NCBI GenBank assembly: GCA_903839855.1
Contig: CAIMEB010000291.1
Span: forward strand, 1 to 34,672
Direction of reading: 5' to 3'
Length of the DNA stretch: 34,672 nucleotides
Source of the DNA: an uncultured Methylococcaceae bacterium
Lineage (GTDB): Bacteria > Pseudomonadota > Gammaproteobacteria > Methylococcales > Methylomonadaceae
Shown: positions 23,248-32,444 of the stretch, one piece after another
Layout: every line of letters begins with the position of its first letter
Position numbering within the stretch: the first letter of the stretch is position 1
Made by a program: the position numbers and the translations under genes
The notes under the pieces: model-generated
Databases searched by the model: none
What the model was told of the DNA's origin: nothing
The model's input: the letters and a program-made list of their open reading frames with translations, nothing else

Positions 23248-24894
23248 ATGAGTACAGCTTCATTGTCTACGTTGCCAAAAACTGGCTTAGCAGGATTAAA
23301 AGAAAATTGGCAAAGTGACTTATTGTCAGGATTTTTAGTCTTTTTAATCGCTTTACCTCTATGTCTCGGCATATCAATGGCATCAGGTTTTCCGCCATCT
23401 GCAGGCATTATCACTGCCATTATTGGAGGCGTTTTAGTTTCTCGTCTTAACGGTTCATTTGTCACCATCAATGGCCCCGCAGCAGGTTTAATTGTAGTCG
23501 TCCTAGGCGCGGTTCAGGAGCTTGGAGAAGGTGATGCCATGGCGGGATACCGTTATGCCTTAGCTGCTATTGTCGTTGCGAGTGCGATACAAGTCTTGAT
23601 GGGTGTATTTAAAGCTGGTCGCTTGAGTTCTTATTTTCCTGCCTCTGTTGTCCATGGTATGTTAGCAGCCATTGGCATCATCATCATGGCCAAGCAAATT
23701 CATGTCATGCTAGGAACAATACCAGAAAAAGGTAGCAGTTTATTTTCCACAATCGCTCAGATTCCACACAGCTTACTAAACCCTAATTATGAAATTGCAA
23801 TTATTGGCTTCACTGGTCTGGCGATTTTAATTGTTTGGTCTTGCATAAAAAATCCACTATTGAAGATGATTCCAGCTCCATTAGTTGTAGTTTTAGTAGG
23901 TATAGGTCTCGCTAAATATTTCGACTTAGACCATGAACACATGTACTTATTTCTACCCGATGCTGCAATTCTGCCCCATCATGAACAAACAGTTGGTCCC
24001 AAGTTTTTAGTGGCTATTTCTGATAACTTTATGTCCAGCTTTTATTTTCCTGATTTTTCAAAACTGCCAACTATTGAATTCTGGGAAGCCGTCATCAGCA
24101 TCAGTCTTGTAGGTAGCTTAGAAAGCTTACTGAGTGCCATGGCTGTCGATAAACTGGATACTTACAAACGTCACTCCAATTTAGACCGTGATTTAACAGC
24201 TGTGGGTGTTGGTAACTTAGTATCTGGATTAATCGGTGGCTTACCTATGATCGCTGAAATTGTCCGTAGTTCAGCAAACGTCAATAACGGCGCAAAGACC
24301 CAATGGGCTAATTTCTTCCACGGTACTTTTTTGCTGTTGTTTGTTGTATTATTTCCTCGCCTTATCCACAGTATTCCTTTAGCTGCTCTTGCCGCTCTAT
24401 TAGTTTTTACTGGTTTTCGTTTAGCATCGCCCTCGTCATTTGCTCATGTGATGGGCATTGGTAAAGAACAATTATTTATGTTTATTCTAACCATTGTCGG
24501 GGTATTGGCAACAGATCTGTTAGTAGGTGTTGCTATTGGTATCATAGCCAAATTAATCATCCATATTATTCGTGGTGTTAAATTAAGCAATCTGTTTAAA
24601 ATTAGTTTTGTAATAGAAAATAAAGACCCAAATACTATTGTCGTCAGCATCGATGGTGCGGCTGTTTTTTCAAATTTTCTGGCGCTCAAAACTGGTTTAG
24701 CCGGTGTAGAACAAGGTAAGGCAATCATATTTCAAATGAATAATGCTTATCTGATTGATCACACTGTTATGGAGTATTTCCATGACTTTCAGCATAATTA
24801 TGAAGATAATGGTGGCTCAGTCACTTTTGTTGGATTAGATCAACTCGAAGCATTTTCAGAGCATCCTTTGGCTGTTCGTAGAATAAAAGCCTAA
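23248..24894 (+). CDS. SulP-family inorganic anion transporter
   Basis: A 548-residue SulP/SLC26 transporter. The membrane core has the family's opening FLVFLIALPLCLGISMASGFPPSAGI and the substrate-site blocks GSFVTINGPAAGL, SLVGSLESLLSAMAVDK and RDLTAVGVGNLVSGLIGGLP. A C-terminal STAS domain follows (about 445-548, NTIVVSIDGAAVFSNF to VTFVGLDQLEAF). Substrates of the family include bicarbonate, sulfate and other oxyanions, and sequence alone does not settle this one. It is preceded by a GAGGA ribosome-binding site and a candidate sigma-54 promoter. It lies 71 bp before hyfB on the same strand, which makes bicarbonate uptake coupled to the membrane complex an attractive inference. Confidence 0.9.
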   Translation: MSTASLSTLPKTGLAGLKENWQSDLLSGFLVFLIALPLCLGISMASGFPPSAGIITAIIGGVLVSRLNGSFVTINGPAAGLIVVVLGAVQELGEGDAMAGYRYALAAIVVASAIQVLMGVFKAGRLSSYFPASVVHGMLAAIGIIIMAKQIHVMLGTIPEKGSSLFSTIAQIPHSLLNPNYEIAIIGFTGLAILIVWSCIKNPLLKMIPAPLVVVLVGIGLAKYFDLDHEHMYLFLPDAAILPHHEQTVGPKFLVAISDNFMSSFYFPDFSKLPTIEFWEAVISISLVGSLESLLSAMAVDKLDTYKRHSNLDRDLTAVGVGNLVSGLIGGLPMIAEIVRSSANVNNGAKTQWANFFHGTFLLLFVVLFPRLIHSIPLAALAALLVFTGFRLASPSSFAHVMGIGKEQLFMFILTIVGVLATDLLVGVAIGIIAKLIIHIIRGVKLSNLFKISFVIENKDPNTIVVSIDGAAVFSNFLALKTGLAGVEQGKAIIFQMNNAYLIDHTVMEYFHDFQHNYEDNGGSVTFVGLDQLEAFSEHPLAVRRIKA

Positions 24895-24965
24895 CACGTA
24901 TTATTTATCCACCTAAACAGGTATGTCCTTAATTTTCTTAGATTTAATAACGTAATGAGGCAATC

Positions 24966-27092
24966 ATGATTTTATTTTCAGCTTATCTTGCAGTACTATT
25001 AAGCTTTGCCTCAGGTTTGTTAGCTCTAACAGTTAATCAAAGGCACCTGTTGCAGACCTTATGTAATTATAGCTTTAGCACATTATTTAAAAACCAGTCT
25101 CAACATAAAGCCTGGATTGATAAAAACCTTGAACTACAGCGTTTTCCTGCCTTTCTTAGACAAGGGGTCTTTATTCTGCTGGGCTTATCAGGGTTATTTG
25201 CCGTTATTGCAGGACTGACTGTCTTAATCAGTAAACAAGTAATTACGGATCAACTGCCCTTAGGTTTACCTTGGCTGCCCTGGCATATCCGTTTTGACTG
25301 TTTGTCTGGCTTCTTCTTTCTGATTATTGGCATTGGGGTTTTTGCAGTCAGTCTTTATGGTCCAGGTTATGTACGCACCTATAAAGAACACCAACATCCC
25401 TTTGCCAGTCTGGGCTTATTTACCGGTCTGTTTGTCGCTGGTATGTTATTAGTTCTGTTATCAGATGATGCTTTCATGTTCATGATTGCGTGGGAACTTA
25501 TGTCAGTAGCCAGTTATTTTCTGGTTGCTTTTCAACATGAGAACTCCGCTAATCGCCGCGCCGCCTTCCTGTATTTATTAATGGCTGAAGTTGGTGCCTT
25601 AGCGATTATTCTGGCTTTTGGCGTATTAGCCAGTTTTTCTGATGGCTTCACTTTTAATGCCTTACGAGAATCCAAGTTATCTGTAACCTGGTCTAGCATT
25701 GCGTTCGTACTTGCTCTTCTAGGATTTGGCATGAAGGCCGGTATAGCTCCTATTCATGTCTGGTTACCTGAAGCACATCCCGTCGCACCGTCTCATATTT
25801 CAGCGTTAATGAGCGGTGTTATGCTCAAAGTAGCTGTCTACGGTTTAATTCGTTTTTGCTTTGATTTACTCAGTGAAGTACAGTGGCAATGGGGGGTTGT
25901 GTTATTGATACTGGGCAGTCTCTCAGCACTGGCAGGTATTCTGTATGCCATGATGCAACCCAATCTTAAACGGCTATTAGCTTACAGTTCAGTAGAAAAT
26001 ATTGGCATTATTTTTATGGTACTAGGCTTAACCATGATTTTTATGGCAACCGGCCATCCTCAATTAGGAGTCTTAGGTTTACTGGCTGCTTTATTTCATG
26101 CGTTTAATCATGCTCTATTTAAGAACTTACTGTTTTTAGGCGCTGGCATTCTGCAACACCAAACCCATGAACTCAATATTGACATGATGGGTGGCTTAAT
26201 TAAAAAAATGCCACAAACCAGCCTATTGTTTTTAGTCGGCTGTATGAGTATTTCATCATTACCGCTATTTAACGGCTTTGTCTCCGAATGGTTAGCTTTT
26301 CAGACAGCGCTCCAGGTTGATGTCCTGGATAACGGGGTATTACGCAGTTTAATTCCAGTAGCTGCAGCTGCTTTGGCCTTAACAGCGGCCTTGGCTGCCG
26401 CCTGCTTTGTCAAAGTCTTTGGACTTATTTTTCTGGGTCAACCACGTTCTCACCATAGTGAAAAAGCCCATGAGGTGCAAAATAAATTCATGTTAGCAGG
26501 TCCTGCCTTACTCGCAGGCTTATGTTTCTTTATCGGCATATTTCCCAGTACCATCATTCATCTCATCAATAATACGTCGGAGCAATTACTTGGACAAACC
26601 TTACCGAATGTCAACGCACTCAGTTGGCTATGGCTTGCACCCGTTTCAGCTCAACAAGCCTCTTATTCCCCACCCTTAGTGCTTATCGCTGCACTTATCG
26701 CTGCGGGTATTTGCTATAGCTATTTCCGCCGCAACCCTTTAACGACTGTCCGTACAGCACCCACCTGGGACTGTGGCTTTGGCGGACTCACACCCCGTAT
26801 GCAATATACATCGAGTTCTTTTACGATGCCATTTCGTCGAATTTTCGCAAAGGTATGGATAGTTGACGAACAAATCAGCAAAGAAACAAAAGGCGCCATG
26901 AATCAGGAAGTAGCCTCCGTACATTATCAACTTCAGGTTCATGACCACAGTTGGCCGCACATATACACCCCCATTGCTCAGGGAGTCAATGATCTGGCAA
27001 GACAAGTAGGCAGAATTCAGACTGGGAATATCCGAACTTACCTGGGTTATTCATTTGTTACACTCATTCTTTTGTTATGGTTGATTAGCTGA
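24966..27092 (+). CDS. hyfB: Hydrogenase-4-like antiporter subunit HyfB
   Basis: A 708-residue Mrp/NuoL-type antiporter-like membrane subunit of the HyfB branch (E. coli HyfB 672). The proton-channel signatures are present: E177 in AWELMSVASYFLVAF, then KAGIAPIHVWLPEAHPVAPSHISALMSGVMLK (about 257-288), LLAYSSVENIGII and HAFNHALFKNLLFLGAG. It should translocate H+ or Na+ as part of a complex related to formate hydrogenlyase and complex I. The start ATG has a GAGGC ribosome-binding site, and its stop overlaps the ATG of a 36-codon ORF (TGATG). Confidence 0.94.
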   Translation: MILFSAYLAVLLSFASGLLALTVNQRHLLQTLCNYSFSTLFKNQSQHKAWIDKNLELQRFPAFLRQGVFILLGLSGLFAVIAGLTVLISKQVITDQLPLGLPWLPWHIRFDCLSGFFFLIIGIGVFAVSLYGPGYVRTYKEHQHPFASLGLFTGLFVAGMLLVLLSDDAFMFMIAWELMSVASYFLVAFQHENSANRRAAFLYLLMAEVGALAIILAFGVLASFSDGFTFNALRESKLSVTWSSIAFVLALLGFGMKAGIAPIHVWLPEAHPVAPSHISALMSGVMLKVAVYGLIRFCFDLLSEVQWQWGVVLLILGSLSALAGILYAMMQPNLKRLLAYSSVENIGIIFMVLGLTMIFMATGHPQLGVLGLLAALFHAFNHALFKNLLFLGAGILQHQTHELNIDMMGGLIKKMPQTSLLFLVGCMSISSLPLFNGFVSEWLAFQTALQVDVLDNGVLRSLIPVAAAALALTAALAAACFVKVFGLIFLGQPRSHHSEKAHEVQNKFMLAGPALLAGLCFFIGIFPSTIIHLINNTSEQLLGQTLPNVNALSWLWLAPVSAQQASYSPPLVLIAALIAAGICYSYFRRNPLTTVRTAPTWDCGFGGLTPRMQYTSSSFTMPFRRIFAKVWIVDEQISKETKGAMNQEVASVHYQLQVHDHSWPHIYTPIAQGVNDLARQVGRIQTGNIRTYLGYSFVTLILLLWLIS

Positions 27093-27202
27093 TGAATAAC
27101 AAAACACAAATAACCGTACCTGCTTCAAAAATATCGAGCCGTTATTATCTGGTTTACCCAAAGCTTATCAAAATCACCCTAACGGCGGAAGACACAGAAT
27201 GA
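27092..27202 (+). CDS. Small coupled ORF between hyfB and hyfC
   Basis: A 36-residue ORF that starts inside the hyfB stop (TGATG) and ends inside the hyfC start (ATGA), so it fills the gap exactly and would be translated by coupled ribosomes. The peptide is polar at both ends (MNNKTQITVPASK at the start, LTAEDTE at the end) with a basic-aromatic middle (SSRYYLVYPKLIK) and no membrane helix. I recognise no homologue. It could be a true small subunit, a coupling leader, or chance, and the double overlap favours a real gene. Confidence 0.5.
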   Translation: MNNKTQITVPASKISSRYYLVYPKLIKITLTAEDTE

Positions 27203-28143
27203 ACTGGTTAATAGCCATTTTACAAAGCGCATTATTTATTATCCTCGCGCCATTACTGGCAGGTTGGCTCAAATACTGTAAATGTCGTTTACAAAACCGT
27301 AAAGCACCCTCATTGCTGCAACCTTATCAAGATTTGCTTAAGTTATCAAACAAGCAACCTGTGGTTTCAGAACAGGCATCCTGGCTGTTTATAACAGCAC
27401 CTTATCTCATCTTCTCTGCCACCGCGTTGGCAGCCTCAGTTGTTCCGTTGATCGTTGTTGATCTACCCACCTCAGCCAGTGCGGATGTGATTGTGATGGT
27501 GGGTTTCTTTGCCTTCGCCCGTTTTTTTCTGACCTTAGCCGGATTAGATATCGGTACTGCATTTGGTGGTATGGGTTCTTCTAGAGAAATGACTATCTCT
27601 TCATTGGCAGAACCTGCTATGTTAATGGCTATTTTTACGCTGACCATGACTGCGTCTACCACTAATCTGTCGGGAGCTATTGCTCATGTACTAGATGAAG
27701 GCCTGGTGTTGCGACCCTCGTTCGTATTTGCTTTATTTGCTCTTGTCTTAGTCGCAATCGCTGAAACCGGACGTATTCCTGTCGATAATCCAACTACGCA
27801 TCTAGAATTAACCATGATCCATGAGGCGATGATTTTAGAGTACAGCGGTCGGTATTTAGCGCTTATTGAATGGGCAAGCCAACTAAAGCTCATGCTATAT
27901 GGTGTATTAATCGCTAATATCTTTTTTCCTTGGGGCATTGCAGAAACCTTTGCACTTAAAGATCTTGGCTATGGCTTACTCGCAATTTTAGGAAAACTGG
28001 CCTTACTCGCTATCTTTCTCGCTATTGCAGAAACCCTGGTTGCAAAAATGCGTTTATTTCGAGTACAGGAGTATCTAAGCTTTGCCTACTTATTAGGATT
28101 AATAGGTATGTTAAGTCACATCATTTTAGAGGCATCTCGTTAA
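27199..28143 (+). CDS. hyfC: Hydrogenase-4-like membrane subunit HyfC (NuoH-like)
   Basis: A 314-residue membrane protein matching HyfC/HycD (E. coli HyfC 315), homologous to complex I NuoH, which anchors the peripheral arm to the membrane. The conserved acidic-basic cytoplasmic loop is present: LQPYQDLLKLSNKQ (about 41-54) and ETGRIPVDNPTTHLELTMIHEAMILEYSG (about 189-217), the most diagnostic block of the family. GGMGSSREM also matches. A GGAAG ribosome-binding site lies inside the preceding small ORF. Its stop overlaps the hyfE start (TAATG). Confidence 0.95.
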   Translation: MNWLIAILQSALFIILAPLLAGWLKYCKCRLQNRKAPSLLQPYQDLLKLSNKQPVVSEQASWLFITAPYLIFSATALAASVVPLIVVDLPTSASADVIVMVGFFAFARFFLTLAGLDIGTAFGGMGSSREMTISSLAEPAMLMAIFTLTMTASTTNLSGAIAHVLDEGLVLRPSFVFALFALVLVAIAETGRIPVDNPTTHLELTMIHEAMILEYSGRYLALIEWASQLKLMLYGVLIANIFFPWGIAETFALKDLGYGLLAILGKLALLAIFLAIAETLVAKMRLFRVQEYLSFAYLLGLIGMLSHIILEASR

Positions 28144-28820
28144 TGAATATTGGACAAACCGACTTTTATACGCAAGCGATTTTATCTTTGGCTGCCTTAG
28201 TGGGACTGACATCATTTCTGATGCTAGGTCAAAGCAGGTTGTTACGATTAATCTTTGTGTTTGCTTTACAAGGTTTTTTATTAACCTTAACCACTTCATT
28301 AGCTGCTTATAGCTTGGGAAATCCTCATCTGTATATTTCAGCCGCACTCACTTTATTACTAAAAGTCATTTTTATACCGTGGATGTTAAGACGAGAAGTG
28401 TTACAGATGAACATACATCGAGATATTCAAACCTTAAAAAATAAAACCATGATAATGCTCGGTGGTGCCAGTTTGATGGTCTTTAGCTATTATGTATTAC
28501 ACCCGATAGTACAGAACACAGCGCCAGTCATGTTAAATGCATTGGCCGTTAGTCTATCCGTAGTCTTACTCGGTATGTTATTAATGATCTCACATCGGCA
28601 GGCAGTAGCCCATGTCGTTGGTTTTATGTCTATTGAGAATGGCTTATTTTTTGCGGCAATCGTTGCCACTAAAGGTATGCCAATGGTTGTTGAGTTAGGC
28701 ATTGCCTTTGATGTTTTAGTTGCCGCCGTACTGTTTGGTATCTTTTTCTTGCATATAAGAAGCAGCATCGACTCGTTAGATGTCGACTTACTAAACCGAT
28801 TAAACGAGATTGAAAAATGA
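28143..28820 (+). CDS. hyfE: Hydrogenase-4-like membrane subunit HyfE
   Basis: A 225-residue membrane protein similar to HyfE (E. coli 216), with a NuoK-like region in its second half: GFMSIENGLFFAAIVATKGMPMVVELGIAFDVLVAAVLFGIF (about 160-201; the buried E in SIENG and in VELG are the expected proton-path residues). It has about seven membrane helices. It overlaps hyfC upstream and hyfF downstream (ATGA), so stoichiometric co-translation is likely. Confidence 0.92.
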   Translation: MNIGQTDFYTQAILSLAALVGLTSFLMLGQSRLLRLIFVFALQGFLLTLTTSLAAYSLGNPHLYISAALTLLLKVIFIPWMLRREVLQMNIHRDIQTLKNKTMIMLGGASLMVFSYYVLHPIVQNTAPVMLNALAVSLSVVLLGMLLMISHRQAVAHVVGFMSIENGLFFAAIVATKGMPMVVELGIAFDVLVAAVLFGIFFLHIRSSIDSLDVDLLNRLNEIEK

Positions 28821-30280
28821 TTGCCGCCTATTTTGTGCTATTAATCCCCTTCGCTGGGATTATTTTTTTTGCTATAGCAGATTCCAGATCCGATATGGGC
28901 AGAATCAATGTCTATTTCAACGCTGTCTGTTTATTGGCAACACTGTGGCTAGCTGTTAATGTAGTTAATCACGGCACTATTTTATCGGCTAATAAAGCTT
29001 ATATAGTTGATCCTTTTAATGTCTACTTAATTGTACTTACCGCTTTTGTCGGACTCACCACCTCAATATTCTCTGCACCCTATATGGCGCATGAAAACGA
29101 AATCGGTAAGTTAACAGCAGGACGTTTAAAGCTTTATTACACCATGTATCAAGGCTTTATGTTAGCAATGTACCTCGTATTAACCACCAATAACCTAGGA
29201 ATCATGTGGGTTGCTATGGAAGGTGCGACCCTAGCGACTGTATTATTAGTCAGTTTATATCGCACCCCGGAATCGATTGAAGCCGCCTGGAAATATTTTA
29301 TTCTTTGTGGAGTCGGTATCGCACAAGCCTTGTTCGGTACTATCCTGCTATATTACGCAGCTATGCAAATCGGGGATGGTAGCAATGCTTTACTGTGGTC
29401 GGTTCTTTATGAAAACGCCACAAAATTAAACCCTGAAATACTTGAAATTGCGTTTGTGTTTATGCTGATTGGCTATGGCACAAAAATCGGTCTGGTGCCA
29501 CTACATAACTGGTTACCTGACGCCCATTCAGAAGGTCCAACACCCATGTCGGCTGTTCTCTCAGGTCTGTTATTAAATGACGCTTTATATGCAGTAGTAA
29601 GAAATAAAATGCTGGTTGATGGTACTACTCACAGCAACATTGCAGGCTATTTAATGATGGGCTTTGGCTTACTGTCATTTCTGGTCGGTGCTTTATTTCT
29701 ACATCGACAAAAGGATATTAAACGCCTATTCAGTTATTCTTCAATTGAACACATGGGTATGATGACATTTGCTTTTGGCATCGGTGGTTCGCTTGCAACC
29801 TACGCAGCATTACTGCACATGACAGTGCATTCTTTAACAAAATCGGCTATTTTTGTAACTGTTGGTCATGCGGCACAAATTGCAGGCACCCAACGGATTG
29901 AAAAAATCCGTGGACTTATAAGAACTCAACCCCAAGTTGGCTGGGGCTTATTAATAGGTACGCTTGCCATTGCAGGCTTCCCACCCTTTGGCGTATTTAC
30001 CAGTGAATTCCTGGTACTGCTTGCAACTATGCATAGTTATCCGTGGTTAGCACCTTTAGTACTATTAGGTATCGGTATTGCTTTCGCTGGACTCTTCAGA
30101 CATATACAACCCATTGTTTATGGAGAAAAGCCAGAAGGACAATTACCTGTTAAAGCCAACCTGTGGCCAGTCATCATTCATTTAGGTCTGGTATTATGGT
30201 TAGGTCTTTCAATACCTGGATTTCTAGCTCACTGGTTTTCTCAGGCGACCGTGTTAATTTCAGGGAGTACGCCTTTATGA
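28817..30280 (+). CDS. hyfF: Hydrogenase-4-like antiporter subunit HyfF
   Basis: A 487-residue second antiporter-like subunit (E. coli HyfF 526). The channel residues include E135 in MWVAMEGATLATVLLVSLY and the block GTKIGLVPLHNWLPDAHSEGPTPMSAVLSGLLLN (about 222-255), with K, H and D at the usual sites. DIKRLFSYSSIEHMGMM and HSLTKSAIFVTVGHAAQ follow. With HyfB it gives two ion channels. HyfD, the third antiporter-like subunit of E. coli Hyf, is absent. It overlaps hyfG by ATGA. Confidence 0.94.
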   Translation: MIAAYFVLLIPFAGIIFFAIADSRSDMGRINVYFNAVCLLATLWLAVNVVNHGTILSANKAYIVDPFNVYLIVLTAFVGLTTSIFSAPYMAHENEIGKLTAGRLKLYYTMYQGFMLAMYLVLTTNNLGIMWVAMEGATLATVLLVSLYRTPESIEAAWKYFILCGVGIAQALFGTILLYYAAMQIGDGSNALLWSVLYENATKLNPEILEIAFVFMLIGYGTKIGLVPLHNWLPDAHSEGPTPMSAVLSGLLLNDALYAVVRNKMLVDGTTHSNIAGYLMMGFGLLSFLVGALFLHRQKDIKRLFSYSSIEHMGMMTFAFGIGGSLATYAALLHMTVHSLTKSAIFVTVGHAAQIAGTQRIEKIRGLIRTQPQVGWGLLIGTLAIAGFPPFGVFTSEFLVLLATMHSYPWLAPLVLLGIGIAFAGLFRHIQPIVYGEKPEGQLPVKANLWPVIIHLGLVLWLGLSIPGFLAHWFSQATVLISGSTPL

Positions 30281-31863
30281 GTTCTTCAAATTGGACACTG
30301 GCCTTTTTAAGTCAGTTAAATAACACTAGTCTATCTATTGTTACCTCGCCTATAAATCAAAAAAGTAGCAGTGAAAAATGGCAAATCAACAGCTCACATT
30401 GGCACGAATTTAGTCGACTAGCTATCGAACAGCAGTTACGTTGGGTTTCTGGTTGGGCAGAACACAAAGATGCGCAGTTTATAGTAAATGCCTGTTTTGA
30501 AAAAGCCGGTATTTATATCCTCTTACGTACTCAAATTAGTGTTGATAACCCCGAATTACCTTCACAAGCCAGTGTCTATCCAGCCGCTAATCGTAGCGAA
30601 CGCCACACTCAAGACATGTTCGGCATTCGCTTTATTGGACACACTGATAACCGTCGCTGGACGCGACATCAGGCTTGGGACAAATACAGTTATCCTTTAC
30701 GTAAAGACTTTTCCGTAGACGGTGAGCCAGAAGCAATTACGCCAGCCGACAAAGACTACCCTTTCATTAAAGCTCAAGGAGCCGGTGTTTATGAAATTCC
30801 TGTCGGTCCCGTTCATGCGGGCATTATCGAGCCTGGACACTTTCGCTTTTTAGCCGTCGGCGAACTGATCTTAAATTTAGAAGAGCGGCTAGGCTATGTC
30901 CATAAAGGCATTGAAAAAATTGCTGAAGGTCGCTCACCTGAATCTTTAGCGCGTTTAGCAGGTCGAATTTCAGGTGATACAACCGTTGGACATACCTGGG
31001 CGGCCTGTATGGCAATGGAACAGGCCGCCACTATTGAAATCCCCCTACGTGCGGCATTAATCCGTGGCGTTTTAGCAGAACGTGAACGCATAGCCAATCA
31101 TTTAGGTGATATGGGCGCCATCTGTAATGACGTTGCCTTTGTATTTGCACAAATGCAATTTACCCGCTTACGTGAAGACTGGTTGCGCTCGAATGTGCTG
31201 GTCTTTGGTCATCGTCTATTAATGGACATTATTGTACCGGGCGGTGTCAAAATTGACCTGTCCGCAGATTCGGTCACGGTCATTAAAAAAGATATTACCC
31301 GATTGAAAAAAGAGCTTTCTGAAATTATGCCCATCATAGACCTTAACTCATCTCTTGAAGATCGACTGTATACGGCAGGTTATTTATCCCCTGAGATTGC
31401 CGCTGCTTTTGGCACCTTAGGCTATGTCGGCAGGGCTAGCGACCAGGATTATGATGTACGTCGTGATGCTGCTTATTTCCCTTATGACCAAGTAGAATTT
31501 AAAGTTGCCCTAGAAAATCAAGGTGATATTGCCTCACGCTTCTGGGTGCGTTATAAAGAAATCCAATCTTCTTTAAAGCTGATAGATCAATTTATAAATC
31601 AGCTAAGCGATGGCGATATCTTGACTGAATGGCAAGTGCCCCAACAGGATTCAGAAGGCTTGGGTATTGTTGAAGGCTGGCGGGGTGAAATTACCAGCTT
31701 TGTTCGATTTGACACTGATAATAAAATTGCCCGATTTTATCCAAGAGACCCCAGTATTATCAACTGGCCTGCTTTGGAAAAACTTACGCTTAATAATATT
31801 GTCCCAGATTTCCCTGTCTGTAATAAATCTGTAAATGGCTCTTACTCAGGCAACGATTTATAG
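30277..31863 (+). CDS. hyfG: Hydrogenase-4-like large subunit HyfG lacking NiFe ligands
   Basis: A 528-residue NuoC-NuoD-like fusion (E. coli HyfG 555). The N-terminal about 150 residues are the NuoC-like part (SERHTQDMFGIRF, YSYPLRKDF). From about 176 the large-subunit fold follows, with GPVHAGIIEPGHFRF, YVHKGIEK and LGDMGAICNDVAF. Where [NiFe] hydrogenases have RxCGxCxxxH this protein has R230-ISGDTTVG-H239, with no cysteine. The C-terminal DPCxxC is replaced by PDFPVCNKS with a single Cys (C515). It therefore cannot bind a normal NiFe centre and resembles NuoD or Ehr-type subunits. The frame is open further upstream, but the ATG at 30277 overlaps the hyfF stop and starts the conserved protein. 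Confidence 0.93.
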   Translation: MSSSNWTLAFLSQLNNTSLSIVTSPINQKSSSEKWQINSSHWHEFSRLAIEQQLRWVSGWAEHKDAQFIVNACFEKAGIYILLRTQISVDNPELPSQASVYPAANRSERHTQDMFGIRFIGHTDNRRWTRHQAWDKYSYPLRKDFSVDGEPEAITPADKDYPFIKAQGAGVYEIPVGPVHAGIIEPGHFRFLAVGELILNLEERLGYVHKGIEKIAEGRSPESLARLAGRISGDTTVGHTWAACMAMEQAATIEIPLRAALIRGVLAERERIANHLGDMGAICNDVAFVFAQMQFTRLREDWLRSNVLVFGHRLLMDIIVPGGVKIDLSADSVTVIKKDITRLKKELSEIMPIIDLNSSLEDRLYTAGYLSPEIAAAFGTLGYVGRASDQDYDVRRDAAYFPYDQVEFKVALENQGDIASRFWVRYKEIQSSLKLIDQFINQLSDGDILTEWQVPQQDSEGLGIVEGWRGEITSFVRFDTDNKIARFYPRDPSIINWPALEKLTLNNIVPDFPVCNKSVNGSYSGNDL

Positions 31864-31872
31864 GATTCTGAC

Positions 31873-32397
31873 ATGCTAAAACTTTTACTTAAAACCCTAA
31901 AAACAGGCATTGCTACAGAACGTTGTAAAACACCTAAAGATAATGAACTGGAAACATTGGGCATAGAAATTAAACGCTATATCGATAAAAAGTTTTCTGG
32001 CAGCATTGCTATCAGACAAGTTGATGCGGGGTCATGCAATGGCTGTGAACTTGAAATACATGCTCTCAATAACCCTTATTATGATATTGAGCGCTTTGGT
32101 ATTCATTTTGTAGCCTCACCTCGGCATGCTGATGTTTTATTGGTCACTGGCCCCGTGTCTCGGCACATGCAAACGGCTCTATTACGTACTTATGAATCAA
32201 CACCTGATCCTAAATGGGTTATTGCTGTGGGTGATTGTGCGACCTGCGGTGGAGAATTTGGTGTTTCTTACGCTAGTTGCGGTGCTGTTTCCAATGTCAT
32301 TCCGGTTGATATGACCATTGCCGGTTGTCCGCCAACTCCAATAGCATTAATGAAAGGATTACTTGGATTGATTAACTTGCCAAAAGGAAACGTTTAA
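31873..32397 (+). CDS. hyfI: Hydrogenase-4-like small subunit HyfI (NuoB-like)
   Basis: A 174-residue NuoB-like subunit, shorter than E. coli HyfI (about 250). It keeps the four ligands of the proximal [4Fe-4S] cluster: C55-x2-C58 (GSCNGCELE), C122 (GDCATCGG) and C152 (AGCPPTP). So the last cluster facing the former active site is intact although the large subunit has lost its metal ligands. It follows hyfG by nine bases. No ferredoxin-like HyfA or HyfH gene accompanies it, so the electron entry route, if any, must come from elsewhere. It is the last gene of the operon. Confidence 0.93.
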   Translation: MLKLLLKTLKTGIATERCKTPKDNELETLGIEIKRYIDKKFSGSIAIRQVDAGSCNGCELEIHALNNPYYDIERFGIHFVASPRHADVLLVTGPVSRHMQTALLRTYESTPDPKWVIAVGDCATCGGEFGVSYASCGAVSNVIPVDMTIAGCPPTPIALMKGLLGLINLPKGNV

Positions 32398-32444
32398 AGT
32401 AAAACTATCAGCCTAAATTTTTTGTTTCAGGCGGGCATCAATTA

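Noticed and set aside
30163-30276. Longer start for HyfG
   Set aside because: It would overlap hyfF by over 100 bases. The ATG at 30277 overlaps the hyfF stop as ATGA, like the other junctions of the operon.
30277-32397. Calling HyfG/HyfI an active [NiFe] hydrogenase
   Set aside because: The first CxxC of the large subunit is absent and only one Cys remains at the second, and no maturation genes are present.
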